Assembly: GCA_021820845.1 (NCBI GenBank) | Contig: JAKADC010000002.1 | Span: forward strand, 124,001-188,000 | Length of the DNA: 64,000 bases | Source of the DNA: Pseudomonadota bacterium | Lineage (GTDB): Bacteria > Pseudomonadota > Gammaproteobacteria > Burkholderiales > Thiobacillaceae | Direction of reading: 5' to 3' | In this document: positions 41,709 through 51,708 of the stretch, piece after piece | Layout: every line of letters begins with the position of its first letter | How positions within the stretch are numbered: the stretch's first letter is position 1 | Translations under genes and position numbers: made by a program | Notes under the pieces: model-generated | The model's database searches: none | Seen by the model: the letters and a program-made list of their open reading frames with translations, nothing else | Told to the model about the DNA's origin: nothing

Positions 41709-43007
41709 TTACCGCGTGAACAGCGCAATCGACTCGACGTGCGCGGTATGCGGAAACATGTTGGCGACGCCCGCCGCTTCGAGGCGGTAGCCCTTGACGT
41801 GCACCAGCACCTCAGCGTCCCGCGCGAGCGTCGCCGGATCGCACGAGACGTAGACGATGCGCCGGGGTGCGCCCGAGTCGGGCAGCGACTTGACGACCTC
41901 GATGGCGCCTGAGCGCGGCGGGTCGATGAGCAGCTTGTCGAAATGCATCAGGGAAGCGAATTTCTCCGGCGTCATCTCGAACAGGTTGTCGACCACGAAG
42001 CGGGCATGGGGCAGGTGGTTGCGCAAGGCGTTTTCGCGCGCGCGGGCGACCAGCTCCGGGCTGCCCTCGATGCCGAGCACGTCGGCGCCGCGCCTGGCGA
42101 TCGGCAGGGTGAAGTTGCCGAGCCCGCAGAACAGGTCGGCGATGCGCTCGCCCGGTTGCGGATCGAGCAGGCGCAGCGCACGGCTGACCAGGGCGCGGTT
42201 GATGGCGGCGTTGACCTGGGTGAATTCGGTCGGCCTGAACGGCATGACGAGTCCGAATTCGGGCAGGCCGTAGCTCAGTTCGGGCGCGATGTCCGGCCAG
42301 AACGGGCGCGCCGTCTCCGGGCCTTTTCTCTGCTCCCAGATTTGCACGCCGTGCCGTTCGGCAAACGCGCGAACCATGGCCGCGTCATCCTCGGTCCACG
42401 GCTCGAGCAGGCGGAACACCAGGACGACGACGTGCTCGCCCGCGGCGATTTCGATCTGCGGGATGCGGTCCGAATTGGACAGTTGCGCGATCATGTCGCG
42501 CAGCGGCTGGATCAGCGCCGAAACCGCGGGCGCGAGCACCTCGCAGCTCGCCATGTCGGCGATGAAGCTGGACCGCTTTTCGTGGAAGCCGACCAGCACG
42601 CCGCCCTTCTTGTCGACGCGGCGCACCGACAGGCGGGCGCGCTGGCGGTAGCCCCAGCTTGGCCCGTGCAGGGCGCGCAGCATGGTGTCAGGGCGGACCT
42701 TGCCGATCCGCGCGAGGTTCTCCTCCAGCACGCGCTGCTTGGCGGCGACCTGCGCGCTGGCTTCCAGGTGCTGCATCGAGCAGCCGCCGCAGCGGCCGAA
42801 GTACTTGCAGCGCGGCTCGGCGCGCTGCGCGCTGGCTTTCAGGATGGCGACGGCGTTGGCGGAGTTGTATTTGGCGTGCTTGCGATAGACGGCGATTTCG
42901 GCGCGTTCGCCGGCCAGCGCGCCGTCGACGAAGGTGACCTTGCCGTCGATGCGGGCGACGCCGTGGCCTTCGTGGTCGAGCGAGAGGAGGTCTACCAGGT
43001 GATTCAT
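41709..43007 (-). CDS. rlmD: 23S rRNA (uracil-5-)-methyltransferase RlmD
   Basis: ATG 43007 overlaps the previous stop (ATGA); 432 residues. A TRAM-like N-terminus ([20 protein letters not shown]) is followed by the iron-sulfur Cys set [14 protein letters not shown], the SAM site [16 protein letters not shown], and the catalytic Cys region [14 protein letters not shown] and [14 protein letters not shown]. Methylates U1939 of 23S rRNA in well-studied homologues. Confidence 0.95.
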   Translation of the reverse strand: MNHLVDLLSLDHEGHGVARIDGKVTFVDGALAGERAEIAVYRKHAKYNSANAVAILKASAQRAEPRCKYFGRCGGCSMQHLEASAQVAAKQRVLEENLARIGKVRPDTMLRALHGPSWGYRQRARLSVRRVDKKGGVLVGFHEKRSSFIADMASCEVLAPAVSALIQPLRDMIAQLSNSDRIPQIEIAAGEHVVVLVFRLLEPWTEDDAAMVRAFAERHGVQIWEQRKGPETARPFWPDIAPELSYGLPEFGLVMPFRPTEFTQVNAAINRALVSRALRLLDPQPGERIADLFCGLGNFTLPIARRGADVLGIEGSPELVARARENALRNHLPHARFVVDNLFEMTPEKFASLMHFDKLLIDPPRSGAIEVVKSLPDSGAPRRIVYVSCDPATLARDAEVLVHVKGYRLEAAGVANMFPHTAHVESIALFTR

Positions 43008-43780
43008 GCCCACGCCGCGAGGAACTCCTGCCAGTGCGGCGCCGCGTGTCCCTGCACGGTGCTGCGCGCGAGTTCGATCTCGGCGGCGTAGGCGGCATCG
43101 GAAAGCGTGCCGCGCATCTTCTGGAAGCGCAGGCAGACCAGCCAGGTGTTCATCACGTCGGTTTCGCAATAATTGCGGATCGCGTCGATTTCACCGCGCT
43201 GAAAAGCGTCGAGCACCTTCGAGCCGTCCATGCCCAGTTTCCCGGGAAAGCCGCACAGCTTCGCCATGTCGTCGAGCGGCGCGTTGGCGCGCGGCTGGTA
43301 CATCGCCAGCACGTCCATCAGGTCGAGGTGGCGCGTGTGGTAGCGGCCCAGATAACTGTTCCACTTGAATTCCTTGTCGTCGTCGCCCCAGTCCCAGTAG
43401 CGCGCCGCGGCCACGCCGTGAATCAGCGCGCGGTAGTGCAGCACCGGGAGGTCGAAGCCGCCGCCGTTCCAGGAGACGAGTTGCGGGGTGTAGCGCTCGA
43501 TCCCGTCGTAGAAGCGCTGGATCAGCTCGGCTTCGCTGCTGTCGGGCTCGCCGAGCGACCAGACCTTGAGCTGGTCGCCGCTTCTGAGGACGCACGAAAT
43601 CGCGACGACGCGATGCAGGTGATGCGGCATGAAATCGCTGCCGGTCTTCTGGCGGCGGGCGAGCAGCGCCATTTCGGCGAGTTCGGCCTGCGGCAGCGCG
43701 CCCGCGTCGATGCCGTTGACGGCGGCGAACCCGGCGAGGTCGGGGATCGTTTCAATGTCGAAAACCAGGGTGGGGTGCAT
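43004..43780 (-). CDS. predicted 3'-5' exonuclease, PolB-associated type
   Basis: 258 residues. DEDD exonuclease motifs: [12 protein letters not shown] (ExoI), [19 protein letters not shown] (ExoII), and a C-terminal [17 protein letters not shown] (ExoIII). The long central [20 protein letters not shown] segment matches the family of PolB-like predicted exonucleases. Likely acts in DNA repair or nucleic-acid turnover. Translationally coupled to rlmD. Confidence 0.88.
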   Translation of the reverse strand: MHPTLVFDIETIPDLAGFAAVNGIDAGALPQAELAEMALLARRQKTGSDFMPHHLHRVVAISCVLRSGDQLKVWSLGEPDSSEAELIQRFYDGIERYTPQLVSWNGGGFDLPVLHYRALIHGVAAARYWDWGDDDKEFKWNSYLGRYHTRHLDLMDVLAMYQPRANAPLDDMAKLCGFPGKLGMDGSKVLDAFQRGEIDAIRNYCETDVMNTWLVCLRFQKMRGTLSDAAYAAEIELARSTVQGHAAPHWQEFLAAWA

Positions 43781-43818
43781 GAAGGCGGGCGGCAGGCAAA
43801 AACCGCCATTTTACGCCG

Positions 43819-45120
43819 TCAATGCAAGGCGGCGTCGAGTTCCGACGCGACTATCAGGGCATCCAGGTGGGCGACGGAAATCTGGTGCAGCGGGATGCCC
43901 AGTTGCTCCGCATACCTCGCCAGCGTCTCGACATCGTTGTTTTCGCAGGCGAAGGCCATCTGCAGCATGGCGCCCTCGGGCGTGGCCTGCGCGGCGAGCG
44001 CGCGCGCGGTGGTCGGCGACAGACCGAGTTTGCGGACGAGCGTTTCCAGCGGCAGCGACAGCGCATGCGTGGCCGTCGACAGCAGGCCGATCTCGAATGC
44101 GGCGGCGGCGCTCTCGGCCGGCGCGCCGAGGCGGCTCGTCTTTCCCATGAAGAGCGCGCGCGTCAGCGCCGTGACGGCATAGCGGCGCGAGGCCGCGTCG
44201 GGCTGTTTTCCCGCCAGCGCGAGCAGCACCGCGACGCGACTGGCGCGTTGCGGCCCGAGCATGATCAGCGCATGGGCGAGCGATTCGGCAGGTCGGCTGA
44301 GGCCGCCGATGCGGGAATTGGCGATCGCGAGCAGGCGCGGCGCCATGTCGGGGTTCAGACGAAAGAATTGCATCAGCGTTTCGACCGGCTCGCGCAGGGC
44401 AATGGCGAGCAGATCGAGCTGGACCGCCTGCTCGTCGGTGATTTCGCCGGGCCGCGTGTCGCCGGAGAAGAAGCTGCCGCGGAACCACGCGCTTTTGGGC
44501 CAGCGAGCCTGGGAATAGGCGTGGCGCACGCCCTCCACGACGAGGCGCCCGCGGATCTTCGGCGGCTTGTCGTCGACGTGACACGCCACGAAGCGCCAGG
44601 TCGAAGCGCTCTCGTGTATGACCGCATCGTCGCCCGCCAGCGTCGGGCAGAACGTCAGGCCGGCGTCCCGCAGGGCGAGGGCGCGCGCCAGGTGCGCTTC
44701 GCTGTCGATCGTCGTGCGCCAGATCAGCTGGCGATGGTTGAGCTGGTGGGGAATGTCGCTGAACAGAATCTTGGCGCTGATCCCCACCAGCAGGGGAAAT
44801 TCGTTCGTCAGGCCGTCCTGCGTCAGCGAATACAGGCCCGTCAGCAGCATGTCCTCTTCCATCCGCAGAAGCTCGGCGGGGGCATCGGCGGCCGCGCCCC
44901 GTCCGCGCAGGACGAGCTGATGCGCGACCAGATTGGACGCGGCGTCGAACAGCGGATCGAACGACAGGAACCGGGCGCGCAGGGCCTGTTCGCGTACGGG
45001 ATCGCTGCGGTCGACACCCAGCATCTGCGTCACCACGGCGGGATGATCGGATTCACCGGTGTTGATGCCACCGCCGACGATGCGCGGTGGAGTGGGGGCG
45101 TCTGACGTCATGTCGTTCAC
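43819..45120 (-). CDS. YuxH-like EAL/HDOD signalling protein
   Basis: 433 residues from a GTG at 45120 (an ATG three codons later is also possible). Residues about 50-240 have the layout of an EAL domain, but the catalytic EAL motif and metal ligands are not visible (ARFLSFDPLFDAASNLVAHQL, VACHVDDKPPKIRGRLVVEGV), so it is probably inactive. Residues about 245-430 form an HDOD domain (LREPVETLMQFFRLNPDMAP, SRIGGLSRPAESLAHALIML). Such proteins work as protein-interaction hubs in c-di-GMP or stress signalling. Confidence 0.78.
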   Translation of the reverse strand: MNDMTSDAPTPPRIVGGGINTGESDHPAVVTQMLGVDRSDPVREQALRARFLSFDPLFDAASNLVAHQLVLRGRGAAADAPAELLRMEEDMLLTGLYSLTQDGLTNEFPLLVGISAKILFSDIPHQLNHRQLIWRTTIDSEAHLARALALRDAGLTFCPTLAGDDAVIHESASTWRFVACHVDDKPPKIRGRLVVEGVRHAYSQARWPKSAWFRGSFFSGDTRPGEITDEQAVQLDLLAIALREPVETLMQFFRLNPDMAPRLLAIANSRIGGLSRPAESLAHALIMLGPQRASRVAVLLALAGKQPDAASRRYAVTALTRALFMGKTSRLGAPAESAAAAFEIGLLSTATHALSLPLETLVRKLGLSPTTARALAAQATPEGAMLQMAFACENNDVETLARYAEQLGIPLHQISVAHLDALIVASELDAALH

Positions 45121-45219
45121 TGCAGGCTTGGTACGATTATTCTAGCGCCGTGGCGTATTTTTCGCGTGCCTGGGTCACGCATCATGGATATGCCGAACGA
45201 AACCGTCGAGGGGGTCTGC

Positions 45220-46659
45220 ATGGGAAAGAAGCGTTTGTTCAATACGATGGCCGCCGTGCTCGTGGCAGCCGCGCAGCCGGCCGTCGCCGCGTCGCCCGGG
45301 GCGGTGGTCGCCACGGCATCCGACCAGCGCAGCGTGACGCTCACGCTCTACAACGACGATCTGGCGCTCGTGAAGGACGTGCGGCGCGTCGCGCTGGGGC
45401 ACGGCTTCAATCAGCTCGCGTGGCGCGGCGCGGCGGCGCAGATGCATCCCGAAACGGCTCAGCTGCGTGATTTGTCGAATCCCGCCGGCTTCGGCGTGCA
45501 GGAGCAGACTTTCGATTTCAACCTGCTGACGCCGCAGACCCTGCTCGAGCAATACGTGGGGCGCGAGGTCGGCGTCATTCGCACGCATCCTGGCAGCGGG
45601 GCGGAAACCCGCGAAACGGCGACCGTCCTCTCGACCGCCGGGGGCGTGGTGCTGAAGTTTGCCGATGGCCACGTCGAAACCGGAACGCCGGGGCGGCTGG
45701 CGTTTCCCGGCGTCCCCGATGCGCTGCACGACACGCCCACGCTGACGGTCTCGCTGGACAGTCCGGCCGCTGGGGCGCAGGACCTCGCGCTGTCCTACCT
45801 GACAGGCGGCCTGTCGTGGCGCGCCGATTATGTCGCGGCGCTGAATGCCGCCGACGACCGGCTGGATATCGGCGGGTGGGCGACGCTCACCAACCGGAGC
45901 GGCGCTGCATATCGGAATGCCGTGGTCCGGCTGGTGGCGGGCGAACTGCACCGGGTGCGCGACGCGCAACCGCTCGCGCGCACGGCGATGGCAATGGCGG
46001 CGCCAGCCGCTGCCGAGATGAAGCAGGAAGCGCTGCTCGAATATCACCTCTACACGCTGCAGCGTCCGACCACGCTGGCGGACAACCAGAGCAAGCAGGT
46101 CGCGCTGATGTCGGCGGACCGGGTGCCGGTGCGAAAGGAGTTCGTGCTCGAGGGCACGCGTGAGGACTACTCGAGCCAGCAGGGCGAAATCGGGCGGACG
46201 ATGAAGGTCGGAGTGTTCGTCGAGTTCGACAACCGCGGCGGGGGGCTGGGCACGCCGCTTCCCCAGGGGATCGTGCGCGTCTACAAGAAGGACGGCGAGG
46301 GCAACGCGCAGTTCGTGGGCGAGGATCGCATCGGCCACACGCCGAAGAACGAGACGGTGCGCCTGAAGCTTGGCGAGGCCTCCGACGTGACGGCCGACCG
46401 GAAACAGACCGCCTTCCAGAAGCTCTCCGGCGCCGGCCGCTTCGACTACGTGTACGAGTCGGCGTACGCGATCGTGCTGAAAAACGCCAAGCCGGACGCC
46501 GTCGGCGTCACCGTGCGCGAGCCGATACCCGGCGACTGGACCATGGTCTCCGAATCGCAGCCGCATGCGAAGGTGGCGTCCGGCATGGCCGAGTGGAAGG
46601 TGAAGGTGCCCGCGGAAGGGCAGACGACACTGAACTACCGGGTGCGCGTCAGGTACTGA
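45220..46659 (+). CDS. DUF4139-like secreted protein
   Basis: ATG 45220 follows GAGGGGG; 479 residues with a signal peptide ending near residue 23 (PAVAA-SP). SVTLTLYNDDLALVKDVRRV, LSYLTGGLSWRADYVAALNA, WATLTNRSGAAYRNAVVRLVAGE, and the C-terminal YVYESAYAIVLKNAKPDAVGV and AEWKVKVPAEGQTTLNYRVR fit DUF4139 proteins, periplasmic beta-rich proteins of unknown role. The stop overlaps the end of the convergent pgi gene by 11 bases. Confidence 0.82.
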   Translation: MGKKRLFNTMAAVLVAAAQPAVAASPGAVVATASDQRSVTLTLYNDDLALVKDVRRVALGHGFNQLAWRGAAAQMHPETAQLRDLSNPAGFGVQEQTFDFNLLTPQTLLEQYVGREVGVIRTHPGSGAETRETATVLSTAGGVVLKFADGHVETGTPGRLAFPGVPDALHDTPTLTVSLDSPAAGAQDLALSYLTGGLSWRADYVAALNAADDRLDIGGWATLTNRSGAAYRNAVVRLVAGELHRVRDAQPLARTAMAMAAPAAAEMKQEALLEYHLYTLQRPTTLADNQSKQVALMSADRVPVRKEFVLEGTREDYSSQQGEIGRTMKVGVFVEFDNRGGGLGTPLPQGIVRVYKKDGEGNAQFVGEDRIGHTPKNETVRLKLGEASDVTADRKQTAFQKLSGAGRFDYVYESAYAIVLKNAKPDAVGVTVREPIPGDWTMVSESQPHAKVASGMAEWKVKVPAEGQTTLNYRVRVRY

Positions 46660-48301
46660 GACCGCGCCGTCGGCGGATGTCGGCGATGAGGCCCTGCGTG
46701 GAGCCGTCGTGCTCGCCGATCGCGCGCACCGAGCTCAGCGCGGCGCGGATCGGCGGCGCGAGCTGCTTGCCGAGTTCGACGCCCCACTGGTCGAAGCTGT
46801 TGATCTGCCAGACCACGCCCTGCACGAATATCTTGTGCTCGTAGAGCGCGATCAGCATGCCCAGCGTGTGCGGATCGAGCTTCTGGTAGAGCAGGGTGTT
46901 GCTGGGGCGGTTGCCCGGGAAGACCTTGTGCGGCGCCAGCGCGCGGGCCTCCTCGCGGCTCATGCCCTGGGCGATGAGCTCGGCTTCGATCACGGCGCGC
47001 GGCTTGCCCTTCAGCAGGGCTTCGGTCTGCGCCAGGCAGTTGGCCAGCAGCCATTCGTGCTGGTCGGCGAGCGGCGTGAGGTTGACCGCGGCCACCAGGA
47101 AATCGGTGGGGATGAGGCGCGTCCCCTGATGCACCAGCTCGAAGAACGCGTGCTGGCCGTTGGTGCCGGGCGCGCCCCACACGATCGGGCCGGTGTTGTA
47201 GTTGACCCGCTTGTTGGCGCGGTTGACGTTCTTGCCGTTCGACTCCATGTCGAGCTGCTGCAGGAAGGGCACCAGCAGGCGCAGGCGCTGGTCGTAGGGG
47301 TACACGCCGTAGGTGTCGGTGCCCCAGAAGTTCGCGTACCAGATGCCGAGCATCCCGAGGATCACGGGCATGTTGGCTTCCAGCGGTGCTTCCTTGAAGT
47401 GGATGTCCATCGCGTGCGCGCCCGCCAGCAGCGCCTGGAAGTTGCCCCAGCCGATCTGCAGCGCGATCGACAGGCCGATCGCCGACCACAGCGAGTAGCG
47501 GCCGCCGACCCAGTCCCAGAAGATGAACATGTTTTCGGGGTCGATGCCGAACGCCTCGACCGCCGCCGCATTGGTCGACAGCGCGACGAAGTGGCGCGCC
47601 ACCGCCGCCGGCGCGCGCAGCGCGGACAGCAGCCAGGCTTTGGCCGAATTGGCGTTGGCGAGGGTTTCCAGCGTGGTGAAGGTCTTCGAGGCGACGATGA
47701 ACAGCGTGGTTTCCGGGTCGAGCGGCTTGAGCGTGCCGGCGAGATGCGCGGGATCGAGGTTGGAAACGAAATGCACGCGCACGTTTTCCACCGCGTAATG
47801 GTCGAGCGCGTGGCATACCATCGCCGGCCCGAGGTCGGAGCCGCCGATGCCGATGTTCACCACGTCGCGAATGGGCTTTCCCGTATGGCCGCGCCAGTTG
47901 CCGTTGTGGACCGCCTCCACGAAACGCTGCATCCGATGCAGCACCTTGGCGACTTCGCGTTCGACGTCCACGCCTTCCACCAGCAGGGGCGGGCGCGCCG
48001 GCGCGCGCAGCGCGACGTGCAGCACGGCGCGTTTTTCGGTGAAATTGATGCGCTCGCCGCCGCACATCGCGTCGCGCATCGGTTCCAGCTCGGACTCGCG
48101 CGCCAATTGCATCAGATGGCGCAGGGTTTCGGGCATGACCCGGTTCTTGGAGTAGTCGAGCAGCAGGTTGCCGCAGCGCAGGGACAACTGATCGAAGCGT
48201 GTCGGATCCTCGCGGAACGCGGTGCGCATGTCGAACGTGCGCATTTCCTTGAAGTGCTGTTCCAGTGCCTTCCAGGCAGGCAGATGCTTGAGTGGTTTCA
48301 T
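46649..48301 (-). CDS. pgi: glucose-6-phosphate isomerase
   Basis: 550 residues, the usual length. Conserved: DVVNIGIGGSDLGPAMVCHA, FIVASKTFTTLETLANA, the second signature GGRYSLWSAIGLSIALQIG, and the C-terminal GVVWQINSFDQWGVELGKQL. Interconverts glucose-6-phosphate and fructose-6-phosphate in sugar metabolism. Overlaps the DUF4139-like gene tail to tail. Confidence 0.97.
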   Translation of the reverse strand: MKPLKHLPAWKALEQHFKEMRTFDMRTAFREDPTRFDQLSLRCGNLLLDYSKNRVMPETLRHLMQLARESELEPMRDAMCGGERINFTEKRAVLHVALRAPARPPLLVEGVDVEREVAKVLHRMQRFVEAVHNGNWRGHTGKPIRDVVNIGIGGSDLGPAMVCHALDHYAVENVRVHFVSNLDPAHLAGTLKPLDPETTLFIVASKTFTTLETLANANSAKAWLLSALRAPAAVARHFVALSTNAAAVEAFGIDPENMFIFWDWVGGRYSLWSAIGLSIALQIGWGNFQALLAGAHAMDIHFKEAPLEANMPVILGMLGIWYANFWGTDTYGVYPYDQRLRLLVPFLQQLDMESNGKNVNRANKRVNYNTGPIVWGAPGTNGQHAFFELVHQGTRLIPTDFLVAAVNLTPLADQHEWLLANCLAQTEALLKGKPRAVIEAELIAQGMSREEARALAPHKVFPGNRPSNTLLYQKLDPHTLGMLIALYEHKIFVQGVVWQINSFDQWGVELGKQLAPPIRAALSSVRAIGEHDGSTQGLIADIRRRRGLST

Positions 48302-48406
48302 GGACAGGCGATGTGTGGGACGGACTTCGAAGGTATCATAAGGCTGCGCGGCGGCCTGTCAGAAAATGGCGCTGCGCTTTTCCTTGTCGAAGATGGATGA
48401 GACAGC

Positions 48407-48892
48407 ATGGTCACCGTGACGCCAAACAAACTCGTATTCATAACCTATTCCATTCTGGATTCGCGCGGCATGGTCGTCGAACAGCATGATATTCCGGTGG
48501 GCTATGTCCAAGGGGCCAACAGCGGCATCCTGCCCGCGATCGAATCGGCCGTGGCCGGCCGCAAGGTTGGCGACCGCGTCGAAATCACCTTGCCGCCCGA
48601 AGAAGGGTACGGGCTGCGCGACGAAAGCCTGGTGTTCGTGGACGACCTCGAGAACGTGCCGCCGGAATTCCGGCGCGTCGGCGCCGAAGTCCTGTTCGAG
48701 AACGAATCGGGCGAGACCAAGGCTTTCTACGTCACCGCGATCGAGGACGGCAAACTCACGCTCGACGGCAACCCGTCGCTTGCCGGCCAGAGCGTGACGT
48801 GTCTCGTGAACGTGACCGATATTCGCGACGCCACGCCGGAGGAAATCCGCAACGGGCGGCCGCTCGACGTGCAAACCGGAACGGTGCACTAG
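48407..48892 (+). CDS. slyD: SlyD-like FKBP peptidyl-prolyl isomerase
   Basis: 161 residues. FKBP fold with an IF-domain insertion: LVFITYSILDSRGMVVEQHD, VPIGYVQG-like VGYVQGANSGILPAIESAVAG, GDRVEITLPPEEGYGLRDE, and LVNVTDIRDATPEEIRNG near the end. It lacks the His-rich metal-binding tail of enteric SlyD. Acts as a folding helper in the cytoplasm. Followed by a bidirectional terminator. Confidence 0.9.
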   Translation: MVTVTPNKLVFITYSILDSRGMVVEQHDIPVGYVQGANSGILPAIESAVAGRKVGDRVEITLPPEEGYGLRDESLVFVDDLENVPPEFRRVGAEVLFENESGETKAFYVTAIEDGKLTLDGNPSLAGQSVTCLVNVTDIRDATPEEIRNGRPLDVQTGTVH

Positions 48893-48913
48893 GCCGGGCC
48901 GCGTTCGCGGACG

Positions 48914-48946
48914 CAAAAAAAGCCGGGAAAATTCCCGGCTTTTTTC
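48914..48946. terminator. bidirectional Rho-independent terminator
   Basis: An 8-bp stem GCCGGGAA/TTCCCGGC flanked by an A-run on the left (7 A) and a T-run on the right (6 T), between two convergent genes. Works for the SlyD-like gene on plus and the secreted 169-aa protein gene on minus. Confidence 0.9.
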
Positions 48947-48959
48947 TTCGCTCCGCCGT

Positions 48960-49469
48960 TTACTTCGCGGGGCAGGCCTTGTCGCCGGGGATCTTGCCGG
49001 GCAGACGCAGGAAAGCCTCGAACGGGCCCATCACGCTCATCGCTTCCAGCTTCGGGCCGGTGAACTTGAGGCGTCCGAACATCATGGCTTTCATGGGACC
49101 GTATTCGCCGGCGCCCATTTCGTCCCAGCGGTCGGTGGTGGCGTGCATCGTGTAGTCGACCGCGTAGTCCATTCGATGGTTCTGGACCGCGCCGCCATAG
49201 ACGCACATGGCCTTGCCTTCCCTCGAGACGATCTTCATTTCGGTCTGCGTCGACTCGCCGCACTCGGTTCGATACAAATGGATGATCTTGTAGCCGCGGC
49301 CCTTGTCGTTCTTGATCCATTTGTCGCCGAGGCCGCCCGTCAGCGTGGCGTCCTTGTTCCAGGCGTCGCACGCCTGGGCGGTCCACTCGGCGGACATCAT
49401 GGCGGGCGCCGCATGGGCGGCGGTGGAGAAAACGGCCAGAGCGGCCAGCGCGATACTAACGTGTTTCAT
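48960..49469 (-). CDS. secreted protein, SCP-2-like (uncertain)
   Basis: 169 residues with signal peptide ending AAHAA (about residue 21). The mature part has SAEWTAQACDAWNKD, DKWIKNDKGRGYKIIHLYRT, an EMKIVSREGKAMCVYGGAV strand, and RLKFTGPKLEAMSVMGPFEAFLRLPGKI. The last pattern (helix with PFEAFLRL after a GPK-x-EAM) resembles sterol-carrier-protein-like lipid-binding proteins. Likely periplasmic; four Cys residues may form two disulfides. Assignment is tentative. Confidence 0.65.
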   Translation of the reverse strand: MKHVSIALAALAVFSTAAHAAPAMMSAEWTAQACDAWNKDATLTGGLGDKWIKNDKGRGYKIIHLYRTECGESTQTEMKIVSREGKAMCVYGGAVQNHRMDYAVDYTMHATTDRWDEMGAGEYGPMKAMMFGRLKFTGPKLEAMSVMGPFEAFLRLPGKIPGDKACPAK

Positions 49470-49658
49470 GGATGACTCCTCCTTTTCGATATTGGAATTA
49501 CAGCGTGATGTACAGCTTGTTTTTTGACGAAGAAGGCTGTTCTTCGAGCCTGAACGGTAATCATCACGCGCGCGCTTGTCAATGAGGGCGCGTCATTGCG
49601 GCCCGCGCGCCTCCTGCACGCCCGCCCCGTCGGCGCGTTCGCTGCGACGCGCGCGCAC

Positions 49659-50333
49659 CTATTTCGGAGCGGGGAACAGGCTTTGCTCCACCAACTGGAT
49701 GCGTCGATCGAGCCGTGCCAGTTCGTCGGCATCGCCTTGGGCTGCCGCCTGTTTTTGCCGAAGCTTCAGATAGGTCAGCAGCGGTTGGCGCCAGCCCTGG
49801 GACGATGCGGTTTCGGTCGCGACCGCCAGGGTGCCGGCATCGGCGTCCCCGCGCATGACGAGCAGGCTGGCGTCGAGCAGGCGCGCGAGCGGGTCGCTGA
49901 CCTTGCTCACGATTTCCGGTCGCCTGGCCGGGGTCGCGCGCAGCAATGCCTGATGCTGGCCGGGCAGCAGCGACGCATCGAGGCCCTCCCAGCGCAGGGT
50001 GACGAACCGGTAGTAGGCATCGTCTGCCGCATCGGGCGCGACGCGGGCCAGATCGGCGTACTCGGCGCAGGCGTCGTCGATCAGCATGGCGCGGCGCGTC
50101 GCGCAGCGCACGAGCCACAGGCGCGCGGTTTCGCCGACGCGTCCGGCGCCGCCGGTGGCGGCGACCGCCTGCTTGAAATAGCGCTCGGCGAGCGTGTTGT
50201 CGCCGCGCAGCGCGTATTTCTGATAGCGCCCGATGAAGTCGGTCGAATCGGTCTTCCAGTCGGGCGGGGGCGGCCCTGCGCTTCCACAGGCAGCGAGCAC
50301 GAGCAGGCAGGCGAGCGCGAGCAGCGGTTTCAT
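49659..50333 (-). CDS. lipoprotein with TPR-like helices, MCE operon
   Basis: ATG 50333 overlaps the MCE stop (ATGA); 224 residues. Lipobox LVLAACG puts the lipidated Cys at residue 16. The body is alpha-helical and repetitive (STDFIGRYQKYALRGDNTLAER, LWLVRCATRRAMLIDDACAEYA, LLTYLKLRQKQAAAQGDADE), like TPR-type repeats. As the last gene of an MCE-type transport operon it may be the outer-membrane-side partner. Confidence 0.8.
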   Translation of the reverse strand: MKPLLALACLLVLAACGSAGPPPPDWKTDSTDFIGRYQKYALRGDNTLAERYFKQAVAATGGAGRVGETARLWLVRCATRRAMLIDDACAEYADLARVAPDAADDAYYRFVTLRWEGLDASLLPGQHQALLRATPARRPEIVSKVSDPLARLLDASLLVMRGDADAGTLAVATETASSQGWRQPLLTYLKLRQKQAAAQGDADELARLDRRIQLVEQSLFPAPK

Positions 50334-51256
50334 GGCAGCTTCACCTCCGGCTTGCGCGCGAAAGGCCATTTCTTGTTGATCTCGTTGACGAGGTCGTTGG
50401 CCTTGCGCACCGCGTCGTCGATCTCGGCGCGCAGCTGGACGAGATCCTGCGTGCTCGCCTTGACGTTGTCCGTGATCTCCACGGCGTTCGCCATCGTTGC
50501 ATCGGCTTTTTTCAGGCTCGACTGCGCGTCGTTCAGCATCAGGCGCACCTGCGCCAGCGATTCGCGCGTCTGATCGGCCACGCCTTTCTCGGCGAACAGC
50601 CACTGATCCGCCTTGGCGGCGAGGCCGTCGAGCCGGGTGATGAGGGCCCGCGTCTTCTCGAGCGAGTCGGTCAGCGCGCGCGCTTTTTCGGGGCTGCCGA
50701 GGACGCCTTCGAGCATGCCGTATTCGCCGGTCATGCGGCCGGTGACCGTCCTCGCGTTGGCGAGCGTGGTGTTGAGATCGCCGTCCTTGCGCGTGAGGTA
50801 TTCGACGTTGGCGAGGATCGCCTGGACCCGGGCGACCAGGGCCGGGATTTCCTTGCTGATGTCGGAAGTGAGCAGCAGCATGGTCGCGTTGTCGGGCAGC
50901 GCGGGGGCCTTGAGATCGGGCGAGTCGACGCGGATCTTGGCGCCGCCGACGATGGGCTTGTCGAGGGTGAAGGTGCTGTTTTCCTTCAGCCACTTGGCGT
51001 TGCGGCCGAGAAATTCGGTGCGGATGATGATGCCGCCGTCGTCGTTCAGCCCCAGGCTGGTGACGCGGCCGATTTCGATGCCGGAAAACACCACCGGCAC
51101 GCCGGGCGCGACGCCGTCGGCGCTGGCGGCCGCGAGCTGCAGATGGAAGGTCTTTTCAAAGAAGCCGCGCGCGTGCAGCAGGTAGACGATGAAAACGGCA
51201 GCCAGCAGCAGCGACGCCGCGGCGAACAGCCCGACCTTGAAATGCAGTTTGTTCAT
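50330..51256 (-). CDS. MCE/MlaD-family lipid-transport protein
   Basis: 308 residues. One N-terminal helix (FKVGLFAAASLLLAAVFIVYLL) anchors it in the inner membrane. The MCE domain follows (ASADGVAPGVPVVFSGIEIGRVTSLGL; FTLDKPIVGGAKIRVDSPDL). The C-terminal half is a long coiled-coil stretch with STFD-like heptads, ending in a basic tail. MCE proteins form hexameric lipid channels in Gram-negative envelopes. Confidence 0.93.
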   Translation of the reverse strand: MNKLHFKVGLFAAASLLLAAVFIVYLLHARGFFEKTFHLQLAAASADGVAPGVPVVFSGIEIGRVTSLGLNDDGGIIIRTEFLGRNAKWLKENSTFTLDKPIVGGAKIRVDSPDLKAPALPDNATMLLLTSDISKEIPALVARVQAILANVEYLTRKDGDLNTTLANARTVTGRMTGEYGMLEGVLGSPEKARALTDSLEKTRALITRLDGLAAKADQWLFAEKGVADQTRESLAQVRLMLNDAQSSLKKADATMANAVEITDNVKASTQDLVQLRAEIDDAVRKANDLVNEINKKWPFARKPEVKLP

Positions 51257-51708
51257 GCTCGATAAAGTGCCTGGTTCCAGCTGAAGTCGAAAATTTCCCA
51301 GGTGCCGGCCGTCTCGGTCTTCGCCGCCAGTTGTGCGATGAAGGCCGGGTAGGGCACATCGTAAAGCATGGCGCCGGGGCGGTCGATGACCAGTCGCGGC
51401 CGCTTGAGGCTGAGCGCGCGGGCGAGCTTGGTGACGAAGCGCTGCGCGGGCGTCATGTCGGGGTCGCGCAACAGCGCGATGCCGGCATAACCCAGCTCCT
51501 CGAGCATGGCGTGGGCGAGCCGGGTCGATTCGGGCGCGCTGTAGTGGCGCTGGTAAAGCGGGATCAGCGCGATGTTGTCGAGCGCCGACAGGTTTGCGCG
51601 CAGCGGCAGGTCCAGCGAAACGCGCGCGACGTCGTCCGAAAGCCCGTCCACGGCCGACAGCAGGGCGGCCCGGTCGTCGAACGGCGTCAGATGTATTTGA
51701 GCGCTAAT
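51253..51708 (-). CDS. degenerate ABC-ATPase-like protein of MCE operon, start uncertain
   Basis: No ATG, GTG or TTG start near the permease stop fits well. An ATT at 51708 with GAGGGA five bases before is the best candidate, giving 151 residues; a GTG at 51651 is the fallback. The sequence keeps the NIALIPLYQ pattern after the Q-loop position and TKLARALSLKRPRLVIDRPG, equivalent to the ABC signature-to-Walker-B part of MlaF. It lacks Walker A and the catalytic Glu (DRPG instead of DEPF). Gene order (permease, ATPase, MCE) says it stands in the ATPase position; it may be a non-hydrolysing subunit. Confidence 0.6.
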   Translation of the reverse strand: MSAQIHLTPFDDRAALLSAVDGLSDDVARVSLDLPLRANLSALDNIALIPLYQRHYSAPESTRLAHAMLEELGYAGIALLRDPDMTPAQRFVTKLARALSLKRPRLVIDRPGAMLYDVPYPAFIAQLAAKTETAGTWEIFDFSWNQALYRA

